Positions 1 to 7,503 of a stretch of DNA of 64,000 bases are shown one piece after another. Source of the stretch: Halorubrum laminariae (GTDB lineage: Archaea; Halobacteriota; Halobacteria; Halobacteriales; Haloferacaceae); NCBI RefSeq assembly GCF_024494655.1, contig NZ_JANHDL010000014.1:1-64000 (forward strand), given 5' to 3'. Both the position numbers and the translations under genes were made by a program. Every line of letters begins with the position of its first letter. Positions within the stretch are counted from its first letter, which is position 1. Below the pieces are notes generated by a model, which saw only the letters and a list, made by a program, of their open reading frames with translations, searched no databases and was not told the origin of the DNA.

Positions 1-80
1 GAACCGGTGAGCGCGTTGACGAGAAAGTTAAGAAGCTGGTCTTCGTGGATTTCATCGTCTGCTTGGTGGTGTTTGGACAC
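1..80 (-). CDS. ISH3-type transposase, N-terminal part (runs off window)
   Basis: A GTG start at 80-78 gives VSKHHQADDEIHEDQLLNFL, nearly the same as the N-terminus of the complete transposase at 18677-19846. Only about 26 codons are inside the window, so it cannot be seen whether the gene is complete. Confidence 0.75.
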   Translation of the reverse strand, partial: MSKHHQADDEIHEDQLLNFLVNALTG

Positions 81-126
81 ACTTCAACAAGCAGACCTCT
101 CAACTAACAGGCTTTGCGAGGTACTG
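1..126 (-). mobile_element. Terminal fragment of an ISH3-type insertion sequence
   Basis: These bases match the tnp-start end of the intact element at 18494-19891. Both share the transposase start region and the end motif GCTTTGCGAGGTACTG (here to 126), and diverge right after it. The rest lies beyond the window. The motif is the inverted-repeat end, so base 127 is host DNA. Confidence 0.85.
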
Positions 127-1682
127 ATGTTAGGCCTTGGACCGCGAACACGTGATCGCTCTCTTATGGGGTCTGTATCTTCGCCAAGTGGATATACCGG
201 AGAGCGATCGATCACCATAAGGTCCGAATCATCGTTACCAACACCGAAAACAGGAATATAAAATCCGAGAGGATCCAAGAACTCAGCTCCCTCTAACTCA
301 TTCTCATGACGAGCCCAATCTAGCAGGATTTTTTGCAGTCCCTCCGGTTCGTATTCTTTTGCTTCAATAACCTCCTCTAGAATCTCGATCTGGTCAAATA
401 GTTCAGATCTTTTTTGTTTGAGATTCCCGGCATCGACGCCAACATTGTCTAAGTAAAACTCGAAGTCCTTTGTATCCCAGTCATCGAATTTTTCGATGTA
501 GAGATCAATAAGATGATCTAGAACAGATTTCAGCCTGTTCTGATCTTCTTTATCGATCGAGACATCCGGGCCCTCATGCACCAATTTGTTACGCTTTTTT
601 CTAGCACGCTGAAGCCTAAACTGGAATAACTGAGGGTTTTCATGTTCTAAGGGCGCCGCTGCACGTTGAATCACCGTTTTCATATCATCATCTTCATCAG
701 CTAGCGTGAGTTGCTCGGCGCATCGCCAATACTCTAGAAATGAATCCTCGCGGCTGGGTTCTGAGATGGCGGTTTGGAAGGTTCTAACAGCATTTACAAA
801 TGTTTCTTCAATGTCATTATACGGTTGTTCCGGCTCTGGGAATTCGTCGAGATATCGGTCGAACTGAGATCGGCGGATGCTATGAACAGAGAACTTATCT
901 CTTGGTGTGAAATCCTCGCTGTAGTAGAATTGCGTGTACTCATCTCCCTCAAAAACGAAATAAATGAAAGGAAGTTTAAGATCACTCCAGCCAGAAGGCC
1001 AAAACGAATTATCTATGCTTATTCCCTCTGTGGTACCTGAGTGAGCAGCGAAATTTAACTTGCCTAGGAGATACTCAAGGACTATCTCCAATTGGTCGAT
1101 GGCAAAGTTTTGATCGCGTGCTTCGATATTGAACTTCCAATAGGTATAATTTCGGCGGAACTCATTCGGAGACTCAGCCATAAAACTCGAAAGTGGATCG
1201 TCACTCGGACGTTGGTGCTTCTCTTCTTCCGCTTCCTCGGCCACTTCTTCGAATTGAGAAATCCACTCCCGACGAGGTACTCGTTCGATTCGATAGCCTA
1301 GCGCGGTCAGTTCCTCCCGTTTTCTCCCGGGTGAGAAGTTAAGATTTAGAGGAAATGCAATTGTGTAGTCTTCGCTCTTGATAGCACGAATTTGCTGCTT
1401 GAACTCTTCGAAATTTTCGGGAAAGTATTCACCTGGATCAGCTTTGGGCTTAAGCCCGTCCAAGAATTCACGAAGTTCGCTCTGGGTGTGGTTTGAGGAA
1501 ATATTGTACTCAATCAGGTCTTCCTCTATTCGTTCTACTAGAATAGGCATCAACTGTTCAAAACGTCGAACGTTTTCTGATCCAGAAATCTTGGCCGAAT
1601 CACTTTCTTCATCAAAACACTCGACAATTAAGTCCACAAGTTCAGCTATGTCAAGATCTGGACTATCCCAAGCGACGCTCAT
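84..1682 (-). CDS. HEPN-domain (ApeA-like) protein, 3' end replaced by IS sequence
   Basis: A 532-aa acidic protein. Residues about 290-400 look like an ApeA-type HEPN domain: an FLEYWRCAEQL helix, then RKKRNKLVHEG with the HEPN ribonuclease signature R-x4-H (RNKLVH, residues 364-369). HEPN proteins are commonly RNases in abortive infection or toxin systems; the defence role here is inferred. No partner gene is seen, though the left side is cut by the window. Base composition is more AT-rich than the neighbours, suggesting recent acquisition. The last 13 residues (STSQSLLVERSAC) are encoded by the ISH3 end at 84-126, so the native C-terminus was lost. The long N-terminal region (1-290) is unrecognised. 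Confidence 0.7.
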   Translation of the reverse strand: MSVAWDSPDLDIAELVDLIVECFDEESDSAKISGSENVRRFEQLMPILVERIEEDLIEYNISSNHTQSELREFLDGLKPKADPGEYFPENFEEFKQQIRAIKSEDYTIAFPLNLNFSPGRKREELTALGYRIERVPRREWISQFEEVAEEAEEEKHQRPSDDPLSSFMAESPNEFRRNYTYWKFNIEARDQNFAIDQLEIVLEYLLGKLNFAAHSGTTEGISIDNSFWPSGWSDLKLPFIYFVFEGDEYTQFYYSEDFTPRDKFSVHSIRRSQFDRYLDEFPEPEQPYNDIEETFVNAVRTFQTAISEPSREDSFLEYWRCAEQLTLADEDDDMKTVIQRAAAPLEHENPQLFQFRLQRARKKRNKLVHEGPDVSIDKEDQNRLKSVLDHLIDLYIEKFDDWDTKDFEFYLDNVGVDAGNLKQKRSELFDQIEILEEVIEAKEYEPEGLQKILLDWARHENELEGAEFLDPLGFYIPVFGVGNDDSDLMVIDRSPVYPLGEDTDPIRERSRVRGPRPNISTSQSLLVERSAC

Positions 1683-2058
1683 TCTTCAGAGATAGTTACG
1701 TCTGACAGAACTTCAACCCCCTCGGTGTGCGATACGGCCCGCCCCGCTCGCCGCTGCCGCCCTCCGCGTCGCTCGCGACCGACCATTCCGGGCGTGCGGG
1801 CGCTCTCCGCACCGCCCGCGCCCGTTCCGGGCTAAAGTGAATCTGGTCTCGACGCCAGCGGGTAAGCGCGAGGGGTTGCGCGGCGTAGCTGCTCACCCCC
1901 CACGCTTTCTCCGCTGGCCGCTCGCTCCGGGCGGGTCGGCGCGCGGTGCTGGTTGGGTGGCCTCCCTGAGGTGCGCTCTCGCTCGCGCCCGGTAGGGCGC
2001 TCGCGAAGGCGCGAGCGAGAGCGCACAGATGGGTCTGTCGGGTTGTCATCGAGGAAAT
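1683..2058. other. GC-rich gene-free stretch with a strong stem-loop
   Basis: No convincing coding frame. It holds the large inverted repeat at 1971-2026, listed separately. The open frames here are by-products of high GC. Confidence 0.5.
1971..2026. repeat. Perfect 19-bp inverted repeat
   Basis: GTGCGCTCTCGCTCGCGCC at 1971-1989 is the exact reverse complement of 2008-2026, with an 18-nt loop. It lies about 100 bp before the OB-fold gene. It could be a terminator for leftward or rightward transcripts, a cruciform or a protein site. Confidence 0.8.
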
Positions 2059-2121
2059 CCGCGATGTTGGAGCATCGCGGTGTCGGGCGCGTGAGCGCCT
2101 TCAAGGGTACAAGTGAGTACC
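2059..2121 (+). promoter_or_regulatory. Three consecutive hairpins in the leader of the OB-fold gene
   Basis: CCGCGATG/CATCGCGG (2059-2066 and 2073-2080), GGCGC/GCGCC (2086-2090 and 2095-2099, GTGA loop) and GGTAC/GTACC (2106-2110 and 2117-2121) follow each other up to one base before the ATG at 2123. A start codon directly after a stem suggests translational control. This is inference from sequence only. Confidence 0.5.
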
Positions 2122-2122
2122 A

Positions 2123-3019
2123 ATGTCTAGTACTAACTCCAGTCGCAAGGTCGTTACGGTCGATGAACAGGCGTTCGAACAAGCGGAAGACGAGGCAGTC
2201 GATGAAGAGGGCTTCCCGGTCGTCGACGAGACACCCGAGTTCGAGGCGACGGTCGAAGAGGAAACGCAGGCGAAAGTGGATGCGAACCACCCGGACGGGA
2301 TCGCGGACACGAGCGAAGACCGAATTCACGGTGTGACCCTCGAACAGGAGGAGCGCATTCAGGCGCGGGAAGCCGAACTGGAGCACATCAGTGCTCAGGC
2401 GGAACTGGGGACGCAGGACGGTCGAGAACAACGGACGCGAGATATCGCGGCGAAACGGAGCGCTGAGCGGCGTGTGGAGTTCCAGAAGCGGGCGGCGAGC
2501 GTGAATCCGATAGCGGACCCGGAGCGGGCTGATCCCCGTGCAGAGCTCGAACAGGAACAGTTGGCGGCTGTGAACGAACAGTCGATGCGGTTGGCCGAGC
2601 AGCTGGATGGCTGGTCGCGAGCAGCGATTGGCCGGCGGCTGGGTGAAGCCGTCGTCGGTGGGAAAGACCTGACGAGTGCGGTCGTCGGGGTGTTCGAGAA
2701 GCTGCAGACGGCACCTGGGACGGTGATTCCCATCGGGAAGATCGAGGATGTCAATCGCAAAGAGGTGAGCATCGAAGGTCGGGTCGAGGTGCTCTGGGAT
2801 AGTGACTCACCAGCCATCGCGCAAGTCGGGCTGATCGCGGACGACAGTGGAAAAACGAAGGTGACGATCTGGGAGAAGTCGGATGCGCCGTGGATTGAGG
2901 AAGGCGAGCAGGTGCGTATTCACAAGGTAGCCCGGAACTGGTACGAGGGACGCGTCTCACTGGCCGTGACCGGGTGGAGCACCGTTATGTTCCCAGAACG
3001 CGGCCGCTGGTGGGAATAG
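2123..3019 (+). CDS. OB-fold (RPA-like) single-stranded DNA-binding protein
   Basis: 298 aa. Residues 1-170 are acidic and helical with many Glu/Gln/Arg. The C-terminal ~110 residues form an OB-fold: GKIEDVNRKEVSIEGRVEVLW, a GLIADDSGKTKVTIWEKS strand pair, EGEQVRIHKVARNWYEGRVSLAV, and the terminal motif FPERGRWWE. This matches haloarchaeal plasmid proteins related to replication protein A, which bind single-stranded DNA during replication or repair. ATG at 2123 follows a hairpin. The last codons lie in a 29-bp repeat found again at 10861, where a second OB-fold tail remains. Haloarchaeal plasmids often carry this family near TFB genes, as here at 11.1 kb. Confidence 0.75.
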   Translation: MSSTNSSRKVVTVDEQAFEQAEDEAVDEEGFPVVDETPEFEATVEEETQAKVDANHPDGIADTSEDRIHGVTLEQEERIQAREAELEHISAQAELGTQDGREQRTRDIAAKRSAERRVEFQKRAASVNPIADPERADPRAELEQEQLAAVNEQSMRLAEQLDGWSRAAIGRRLGEAVVGGKDLTSAVVGVFEKLQTAPGTVIPIGKIEDVNRKEVSIEGRVEVLWDSDSPAIAQVGLIADDSGKTKVTIWEKSDAPWIEEGEQVRIHKVARNWYEGRVSLAVTGWSTVMFPERGRWWE

Positions 3020-3027
3020 CCGGGGCG
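2999..3027 (+). repeat. 29-bp direct repeat, left copy (OB-fold gene 3' end)
   Basis: Identical to 10861-10889. It covers the last codons RGRWWE, the stop codon and the start of the G/C hairpin. The following T-run (CCCCTTTTTTT here, CCCCCTTTTTT in the other copy) is also shared, consistent with a terminator. Confidence 0.9.
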
Positions 3028-3043
3028 ACGCGCCCCTTTTTTT
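3020..3043 (+). terminator. Hairpin plus T-tract after the OB-fold gene
   Basis: GGGGCG ACG CGCCCC followed by seven T residues, directly downstream of the stop codon. A matching GGGGC GGA GCCCC-T6 structure follows the remnant at 10881. Confidence 0.7.
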
Positions 3044-3278
3044 GCTACGTGCCGAACCGACCCAGGCCCCGCCGCCCCCACCCTCCGCTCCGTGCTCGCT
3101 CCGTGAGACTCGCATTTGCTCGTCTCACATGCCCTCGTTCGCGATGCTCACGAGGACTTCGCTGCGCGCGCAGCCACAACCATTCCGGAAATACACGCAG
3201 TATCTGTACTAACTGATTTGCGCAAAATCAGGCATCGGTAGTGGTACCTAACACCTGCAAACCGCGACCTGTTCCGGC
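3044..3278. other. Gene-free GC-rich stretch
   Basis: No supported gene. A weak hairpin CCTCGT/ACGAGG occurs near 3133-3155, resembling the CTCGT/ACGAG pair near 11006 downstream of the second OB-fold tail. Confidence 0.4.
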
Positions 3279-3674
3279 TCACCTGCACCGCTGCCAGGCG
3301 GCAAGTACCGCAAGATTCCCGAGGTACGTGACGGAGAAGGCGCCGACTGGAGCCACCCACGAGATATCGATGAGCGCCGTCCCCGCGAGATACAGTGCGG
3401 TGAATTCGACTGCCGCGACCGCACAGGCAGCGAGTACCCACGCGACTGCCTTCGACGTCTGGTCGTAGTGGGGCCAGTAGTCGTCGTAGGCCGATGGAAC
3501 ACCGACTGCCAACGTCATCAACAGGAAGAAACTCCCCGCGAACGCATCACCGTCAACGGCCGATTGGAACCCATACGTCGTCGGAATAGCGACGATAATC
3601 GCCGCGAGAATCGCCACCTGGCGCTGTGCCGTGGCCCAGCTTCGAATCGTGACCACTGTACTCGTTTCTGACAT
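3279..3674 (-). CDS. Small multi-pass membrane protein
   Basis: 131 aa from the ATG at 3674 (MSETSTVVTIRSW); a longer frame starts at 3722 but adds a non-acidic N-terminus. Hydrophobic stretches (VAILAAIIVAIPTTYGF, FAGSFFLLMTLAVGVPSAY, AVAWVLAACAVAAVEFTALYL, AFSVTYLGNLAVLAAW) suggest four membrane segments. The family is not recognised. It is divergent from the regulator at 3883, which may control it. Confidence 0.55.
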   Translation of the reverse strand: MSETSTVVTIRSWATAQRQVAILAAIIVAIPTTYGFQSAVDGDAFAGSFFLLMTLAVGVPSAYDDYWPHYDQTSKAVAWVLAACAVAAVEFTALYLAGTALIDISWVAPVGAFSVTYLGNLAVLAAWQRCR

Positions 3675-3882
3675 TGCGAGGAAGTACGGTCGGCGGTGTG
3701 TTACCGTCTTCGCTCGGAACACTGCCCACGAATTGGGAGAACTCTCGAATCACGAACTCGAACCGCAATCCGCGTCTCGGCCATCGCCTACTCTTCTGAG
3801 CGCTCTCAGTCGGCGTCTTCGCCCCAACAGCGCAGGTCGAAACAACACCATTCATTTTCGTACTCCCCAAGAACGGTACCAT

Positions 3883-4665
3883 ATGACGGACTTCGACGAG
3901 CGATTTCGGCGTGTCCTCGAACGGCGGTACGGGACACTCTCCCGTCTCGCTGACGCGCCAGCTACGAAACCAGAACTGGTCAATGAGTTAGAACGCTCCC
4001 GGTCAACTGTCGACCGTGCGATCGACGACCTGACCGACATCGATTGTGTTACAGCCGAGAACGGACAGTACCGCGCCACGACAACCGGCCGGCTCGCGCT
4101 CCGTGAGCAGACACACTACCGAGAGGCGGCCCACGCCGTACAGGAAACGACTGACCTCGTCAATCACTTGCCAGCGGACACCGCACTCGATGTGCGTCTC
4201 CTCGACGGTGCGACGGTCACGATGGCCGCCGACCACGCCCCCGACCAGGCGCTCGTGCCGACTATCGATATCTTCGAGCAAGCAACACGTCTTCGCGGCC
4301 TCGCTCCGGTCGTCCTGAATCTCTACCCGGATCTCATCTCGAAGCGACTCGCGGAGAGTGACCTCACGGTCGAGATCGTCGCCGAGTCGGACGTTCTTTC
4401 CACGTTACCTGACATCCCGAGCCTGAGCGACGAATCACTGTCCGACATGGACGACCTCACACTCCACGAATCGGACGGTGCGCTTCCGTACGCACTCTGG
4501 CTGATGGACACCCCCGACGAATCGTACGCAGGCATCACGGTGTACGAGACCGGTGGCGTCGCCGGTGTCCTCGTCAACGACGCTGATAGCGCGGTTCAAT
4601 GGGCACAGGCACAGTACGAGCACTACCGTGAGAACGCCCGACCGGTATCTGTGCCGGACATGTAG
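3883..4665 (+). CDS. Winged-helix regulator with FilR1-like sensor domain
   Basis: 260 aa from ATG 3883; an upstream in-frame start at 3631 would cross the divergent gene and is unlikely. Residues 1-80 are a winged helix (SRLADAPATKPELVNELERSRSTVDRAIDDL). Residues about 100-255 fit the FilR1 middle domain (DUF1724) of archaeal regulators (LDVRLLDGATVTMAADHAPDQ, LPYALWLMDTPDESYAGITVYETGGVAGVLVND). FilR1 itself acts on methanogenesis genes; haloarchaeal homologues have unknown ligands. It sits at the head of a block of membrane proteins and an ABC exporter and is a candidate repressor for the palindromic sites at 4694 and 7161. Confidence 0.75.
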   Translation: MTDFDERFRRVLERRYGTLSRLADAPATKPELVNELERSRSTVDRAIDDLTDIDCVTAENGQYRATTTGRLALREQTHYREAAHAVQETTDLVNHLPADTALDVRLLDGATVTMAADHAPDQALVPTIDIFEQATRLRGLAPVVLNLYPDLISKRLAESDLTVEIVAESDVLSTLPDIPSLSDESLSDMDDLTLHESDGALPYALWLMDTPDESYAGITVYETGGVAGVLVNDADSAVQWAQAQYEHYRENARPVSVPDM

Positions 4666-4693
4666 CGCAGAGGCAACCGGCTTCGCGACTGGC

Positions 4694-4741
4694 GGTGAAT
4701 TCACCACCCGTCGAAAACTGCACGATGCGTGCTGTTATACG
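4694..4741 (+). promoter_or_regulatory. Palindromic operator plus TATA box of a leaderless promoter
   Basis: GGTGAATTCACC (4694-4705) is a perfect palindrome. After 24 nt comes TGCTGTTATACGA (4730-4742), whose TTATAC lies about 30-35 nt before the ATG at 4770. The same palindrome, spacing (25 nt) and TATA sequence recur at 7161-7209. Confidence 0.75.
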
Positions 4742-4769
4742 ACGCTACCCCAACCGTCGAACGTAGCAG

Positions 4770-5438
4770 ATGGTCTCCCGCATCGCATTACTGTCCGAGA
4801 ACGAGATTCTCCGAACTGTCGTCGGCACAGCTGCCGTACTTGTCGTACTCGTGCGGTTCACGGAGATGACGCTCCGGACAGTGGTCCCGATAGCGTTCAT
4901 ATTCACGGCGGTGATGGCACACGACGCTCTCGACGAGGGTACGGCCTCCCCGGGGGGGACGAACTGGCTCTTCTACGGGGGTTCGCTCGTCATTGCAGGC
5001 ATCTATCTGGCTGTCGTCGACCTTACTCCGTGGGTCGGTGGGCTCTTGGCCCTCGCCGGGCTCTGGTTCGTCTTCGATGGCGCGACAACGATTCGATACG
5101 GAGCGTCCGAGACCACGCACGAGTACGTGTCCGACTTCGACGACGAGTTGGGTGAAACGATGCTTCGAATGCAGACGCTGAACGGCGTGTATCAAGCGCT
5201 CAAAAACGCCCCGGAACCACAGACCACCGAGGAACTTGCGACCGAGCTTGACCTCACCGAATCACGCGTCGAACGTGCGCTTGGGTTTCTGGAAAGCGAC
5301 GGGCGTATTGAGCAAACAGCAAATCAGTATCGTGCAGACGCTTCCCGATGGGGACGGCTAACTCCCATCGTCGAGTTCTTCGTCTGGCTCCCGCGCCGGG
5401 CCCTCCGCCCGTTTCGCCGGGTCGCCGCTACTGTGTAG
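4770..5438 (+). CDS. Membrane protein with C-terminal winged-helix domain
   Basis: 222 aa. Residues 1-105 hold about four membrane segments (TVVGTAAVLVVLVRF, VVPIAFIFTAVMAH, WLFYGGSLVIAGIYLAVV, LLALAGLWFVF). Residues 125-195 form a winged helix (LNGVYQALKNAPEPQTTEELATELDLTESRVERALGFLESDGRIEQ). The tail is basic (RRALRPFRR). The same layout occurs in the paralogue at 10125-10802, so the two bracket the block. Such proteins may be membrane-tethered DNA-binding regulators or use the winged helix for protein contacts; no function is known to me. The start is set by the TATA box 30-35 nt upstream. Confidence 0.7.
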   Translation: MVSRIALLSENEILRTVVGTAAVLVVLVRFTEMTLRTVVPIAFIFTAVMAHDALDEGTASPGGTNWLFYGGSLVIAGIYLAVVDLTPWVGGLLALAGLWFVFDGATTIRYGASETTHEYVSDFDDELGETMLRMQTLNGVYQALKNAPEPQTTEELATELDLTESRVERALGFLESDGRIEQTANQYRADASRWGRLTPIVEFFVWLPRRALRPFRRVAATV

Positions 5439-5473
5439 AGAGATTCGACGGATATTGTAGAAGTGCCCACAGT

Positions 5474-5598
5474 ATTGAGTAAACTGACTTCACCGGTGAA
5501 CCGTTCGATAAGAACGGTTGCGAATTGACCGCTATGGTTGAGGTAATGTCAAGTTCTTCAGAGCCAGTTAGTGGAAAGTCTTATTAACATTGAGTAAA
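5474..5598 (+). promoter_or_regulatory. Promoter region with palindrome and repeated ATTGAGTAAA
   Basis: ATTGAGTAAA occurs at 5474-5483 and 5589-5598. Between them lie the palindrome TTCACCGGTGAA (near 5490), which uses the same half-sites as the 4694 operator in the opposite order, and an inverted repeat CCGTTC/GAACGG. TTATTAAC at 5581 is about 28 nt before the ATG at 5613 and is the likely TATA box. Confidence 0.6.
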
Positions 5599-5612
5599 TA
5601 TACTTTTACACG

Positions 5613-5846
5613 ATGTCAGACCTGCCCTTTATCGGGAGAGAAGATGAACGGTCACAGAAAATTGGTGGCCGTGCCGCGATGTTGGCTTATACAGCCCTTT
5701 CAGCACTCCTTTTAGCGATTATCGTTATGCACATTATTGAGAACGGATTCACAAACCTTGGAGCCATCCGTCTCGAAATCGCAGGGTTCGTTCTCGGGTG
5801 GATAGTCTACTTTGGGGCGGGACTGTACTATACTCGGAAGATGTGA
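5613..5846 (+). CDS. Small two-segment membrane protein paired with XRE regulator
   Basis: 77 aa with membrane segments at about residues 24-42 (MLAYTALSALLLAIIVMHII) and 54-72 (IAGFVLGWIVYFGAGLYY). Three nucleotides separate it from the XRE gene at 5850. The pair resembles the DUF2178-type membrane protein + XRE pairs common in prokaryotes, though I cannot assign the family firmly. Leaderless promoter at about 5581. Confidence 0.65.
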   Translation: MSDLPFIGREDERSQKIGGRAAMLAYTALSALLLAIIVMHIIENGFTNLGAIRLEIAGFVLGWIVYFGAGLYYTRKM

Positions 5847-5849
5847 CCG

Positions 5850-6053
5850 ATGGAGAACGACCTCAAAGTGCGACGAGCGAGACACGAATTGACACAGAGT
5901 GACCTCGCGGAGGCCGTTGATGTGTCTCGGCAGACGATTGGCGCAATTGAAGCAGGCCGCTATAATCCAAGTCTCGAACTTGCCTTCCACCTTGCGGAAT
6001 ACTTCGACTGCTCTATTGAGGATATCTTTGAAGCGCCTACGACCGAGGGATAG
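5850..6053 (+). CDS. XRE-family helix-turn-helix regulator
   Basis: 67 aa, almost entirely one HTH domain: KVRRARHELTQSDLAEAVDVSRQTIGAIEAGRYNPSLELAFHLAEYFDCSIEDIF. Short XRE regulators of this type usually form an operon with a small membrane protein and repress it; both fit here (3-nt gap). The repeated ATTGAGTAAA boxes upstream of 5613 are candidate binding sites. Confidence 0.85.
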   Translation: MENDLKVRRARHELTQSDLAEAVDVSRQTIGAIEAGRYNPSLELAFHLAEYFDCSIEDIFEAPTTEG

Positions 6054-6158
6054 TCTCCAACTGTAATACTTGTCTTTTTGCTGACAATTCTGCAGATAGT
6101 CGCAGAGGCTATCGCGGAACTGTTCTATGTCCCCTCGAAACTCTAACCGAGTACCCCG

Positions 6159-6476
6159 TTACGAGTTGCGCTGTAAATAGGGCATCCGCAAGCCGTACAG
6201 AATACATAGAAGACCGACAATCTGGCTGATCTCCCCCAGCATTCCGTAGACGAATGGACCGACGAGCGGGACGAGATACGGGCCGGCGACGAGGAGTACC
6301 GGCGTCCAGAAGACGAGGAAGAACCCAACGGCGATGAACAGCATCGGTCGTTGTCGGCTCTGCCAGTACCCACGCAGCGCGAGATAGCCCACCGCAAGCC
6401 CGAGAAGCGTCGACGTGACCGTGAGGACGAACGCGATCTGGGACTGGAGACTCGGACTCAACTGGAGCGGGATCAT
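6159..6476 (-). CDS. Small membrane protein (DUF7521-like), partner of ArsR-type regulator
   Basis: 105 aa with three hydrophobic segments (IAFVLTVTSTLLGLAVGYLALRGY, PMLFIAVGFFLVFWTPVLLVAG, VYGMLGEISQIVGLLCILYG). Its start overlaps the end of the regulator at 6473 by four bases (ATGA), so the two are translationally coupled. Haloarchaea have many such winged-helix + three-segment membrane pairs (I recall the label DUF7521); function unknown. Confidence 0.65.
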   Translation of the reverse strand: MIPLQLSPSLQSQIAFVLTVTSTLLGLAVGYLALRGYWQSRQRPMLFIAVGFFLVFWTPVLLVAGPYLVPLVGPFVYGMLGEISQIVGLLCILYGLRMPYLQRNS

Positions 6477-6826
6477 CGGTCACGCACCTCGTCGACGAAC
6501 TGTGTGAAGCGAGCGGCCATCCGCTCACGAAGTGAGAGAGTAAGGGTGAATCCGTCCGACGTCAATGCGATGACGACGCGGTCGAGCGTCGCAGTGTATA
6601 CCTTGTAGTGATGGCCGTCGTCGTCTAGTTCGAGCTCTTCGGTGATCATGTCGTATTCGATCAGATCCTCCAGTCGCCGGTAGACGGTCTGTGGCGAGAC
6701 GTCACAGGCGTCGCTCAGTTCGTCTGCAGACATCGGTTCCGTCGTCGTTTCGATGAGAATCTGCTGGGTGGTCTCGTCGGCCAGCAGTGCACCGATATCA
6801 CGGACGTCCTCATCCACTCGTTCCAT
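6473..6826 (-). CDS. ArsR-like winged-helix transcription regulator
   Basis: 117 aa. The winged helix is at residues 10-70 (LLADETTQQILIETTTEPMSADELSDACDVSPQTVYRRLEDLIEYDMITEEL), with a C-terminal amphipathic helix (RERMAARFTQFVDEV). A TATA-like GTTTATCC (minus strand, near 6851) lies about 26 nt before the ATG, so the transcript is probably leaderless. Operon with the membrane gene 6159-6476. Confidence 0.75.
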   Translation of the reverse strand: MERVDEDVRDIGALLADETTQQILIETTTEPMSADELSDACDVSPQTVYRRLEDLIEYDMITEELELDDDGHHYKVYTATLDRVVIALTSDGFTLTLSLRERMAARFTQFVDEVRDR

Positions 6827-6924
6827 GCAATCTTCCCCAGCTAGCAGGATAAACGGGAATCCACAGTTCCACGTCTTGGAGTCGTACAGTTTCTGTTTAT
6901 ACCGTGGGCTGGTAGTCGTTTCGT
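6827..6924. promoter_or_regulatory. Divergent pair of leaderless promoters
   Basis: Rightward: GTTTATACC at about 6894-6902, 23-31 nt before ATG 6925. Leftward: GTTTATCC on the minus strand near 6851, similarly placed before ATG 6826. The arrangement would let the regulator at 6473 act on both. Confidence 0.6.
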
Positions 6925-7113
6925 ATGCTCCCCAAACGCGATACTTCGACGATCGGCACCATACTCGGCCTCATCGTGGTCGTCATCGCCGTCGGTGGCT
7001 CCGTTCTCTTCGACTGGGAATGGGGTGCATTTCCCAACCAGCCAGTTCCCCTCGCCATCGGCGCGATCGCAGCGATTGCCGCAGTACTCATCACGATTCG
7101 ACGGAATACGTAA
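6925..7113 (+). CDS. Small two-segment membrane protein
   Basis: 62 aa with segments TIGTILGLIVVVIAVGGSVLF and PLAIGAIAAIAAVLITI and a basic end (RRNT). No family recognised. It lies downstream of a good TATA box and upstream of the second palindromic operator. Confidence 0.55.
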   Translation: MLPKRDTSTIGTILGLIVVVIAVGGSVLFDWEWGAFPNQPVPLAIGAIAAIAAVLITIRRNT

Positions 7114-7160
7114 TGTTTCCGATGTCTTCGGCGGCGGAGTATCCCGAACTCCCGGATGGC

Positions 7161-7209
7161 GGTGAATTCACCGCGGCGCGAATGAGTGGCCAAGCCATGC
7201 TGTTATACG
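7161..7209 (+). promoter_or_regulatory. Second copy of palindromic operator plus TATA box
   Basis: CGGTGAATTCACCG (perfect 14-bp palindrome around 7160-7173), then 25 nt, then TGCTGTTATACGA (7198-7210). The TTATAC ends about 25 nt before the GTG at 7232. Matches the site at 4694, including sequence after the TATA box (CGCTACC). Confidence 0.75.
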
Positions 7210-7231
7210 AACACGCTACCAACCAGCGGAC

Positions 7232-7471
7232 GTGCCCGCTGGCAAATGGCTCTCCAAGGATCGCACTATCGTCGATCCACAGCGATTTATCTCACTGGTT
7301 GTGTTGGCACTCATCGTCATCGCGCTCGACCTCGCCGGGATCGACGTACTGGTGGGGGTCGACACGGTCTCCGATGCGGTCGCCCCCTTCCTCGGCATCA
7401 CCGTCGGTGGCTATCTCGGTCTGACGCTCTCGGACGTCGTCTGGAACCGGCTTTTTGCATCGGGAGACTGA
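7232..7471 (+). CDS. Small membrane protein, first gene of ABC exporter operon
   Basis: 79 aa from GTG 7232, chosen because the TATA box is 25-30 nt upstream. Hydrophobic segments: FISLVVLALIVIALDLAGIDVLV and FLGITVGGYLGLTLSDVVW. It ends 32 nt before the ABC permease and is probably cotranscribed with it. No family recognised; an immunity or accessory role for the transporter is possible but unproven. Confidence 0.55.
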   Translation: MPAGKWLSKDRTIVDPQRFISLVVLALIVIALDLAGIDVLVGVDTVSDAVAPFLGITVGGYLGLTLSDVVWNRLFASGD

Positions 7472-7503
7472 GGAGTAGATACGTAGCTACTAGGTGAGTC
7501 GTC

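Noticed and set aside
1696-2049. Several overlapping open frames in the GC-rich leader region
   Set aside because: They are Arg/Pro/Ser-rich products of GC-biased non-coding DNA and contain the 19-bp inverted repeat.
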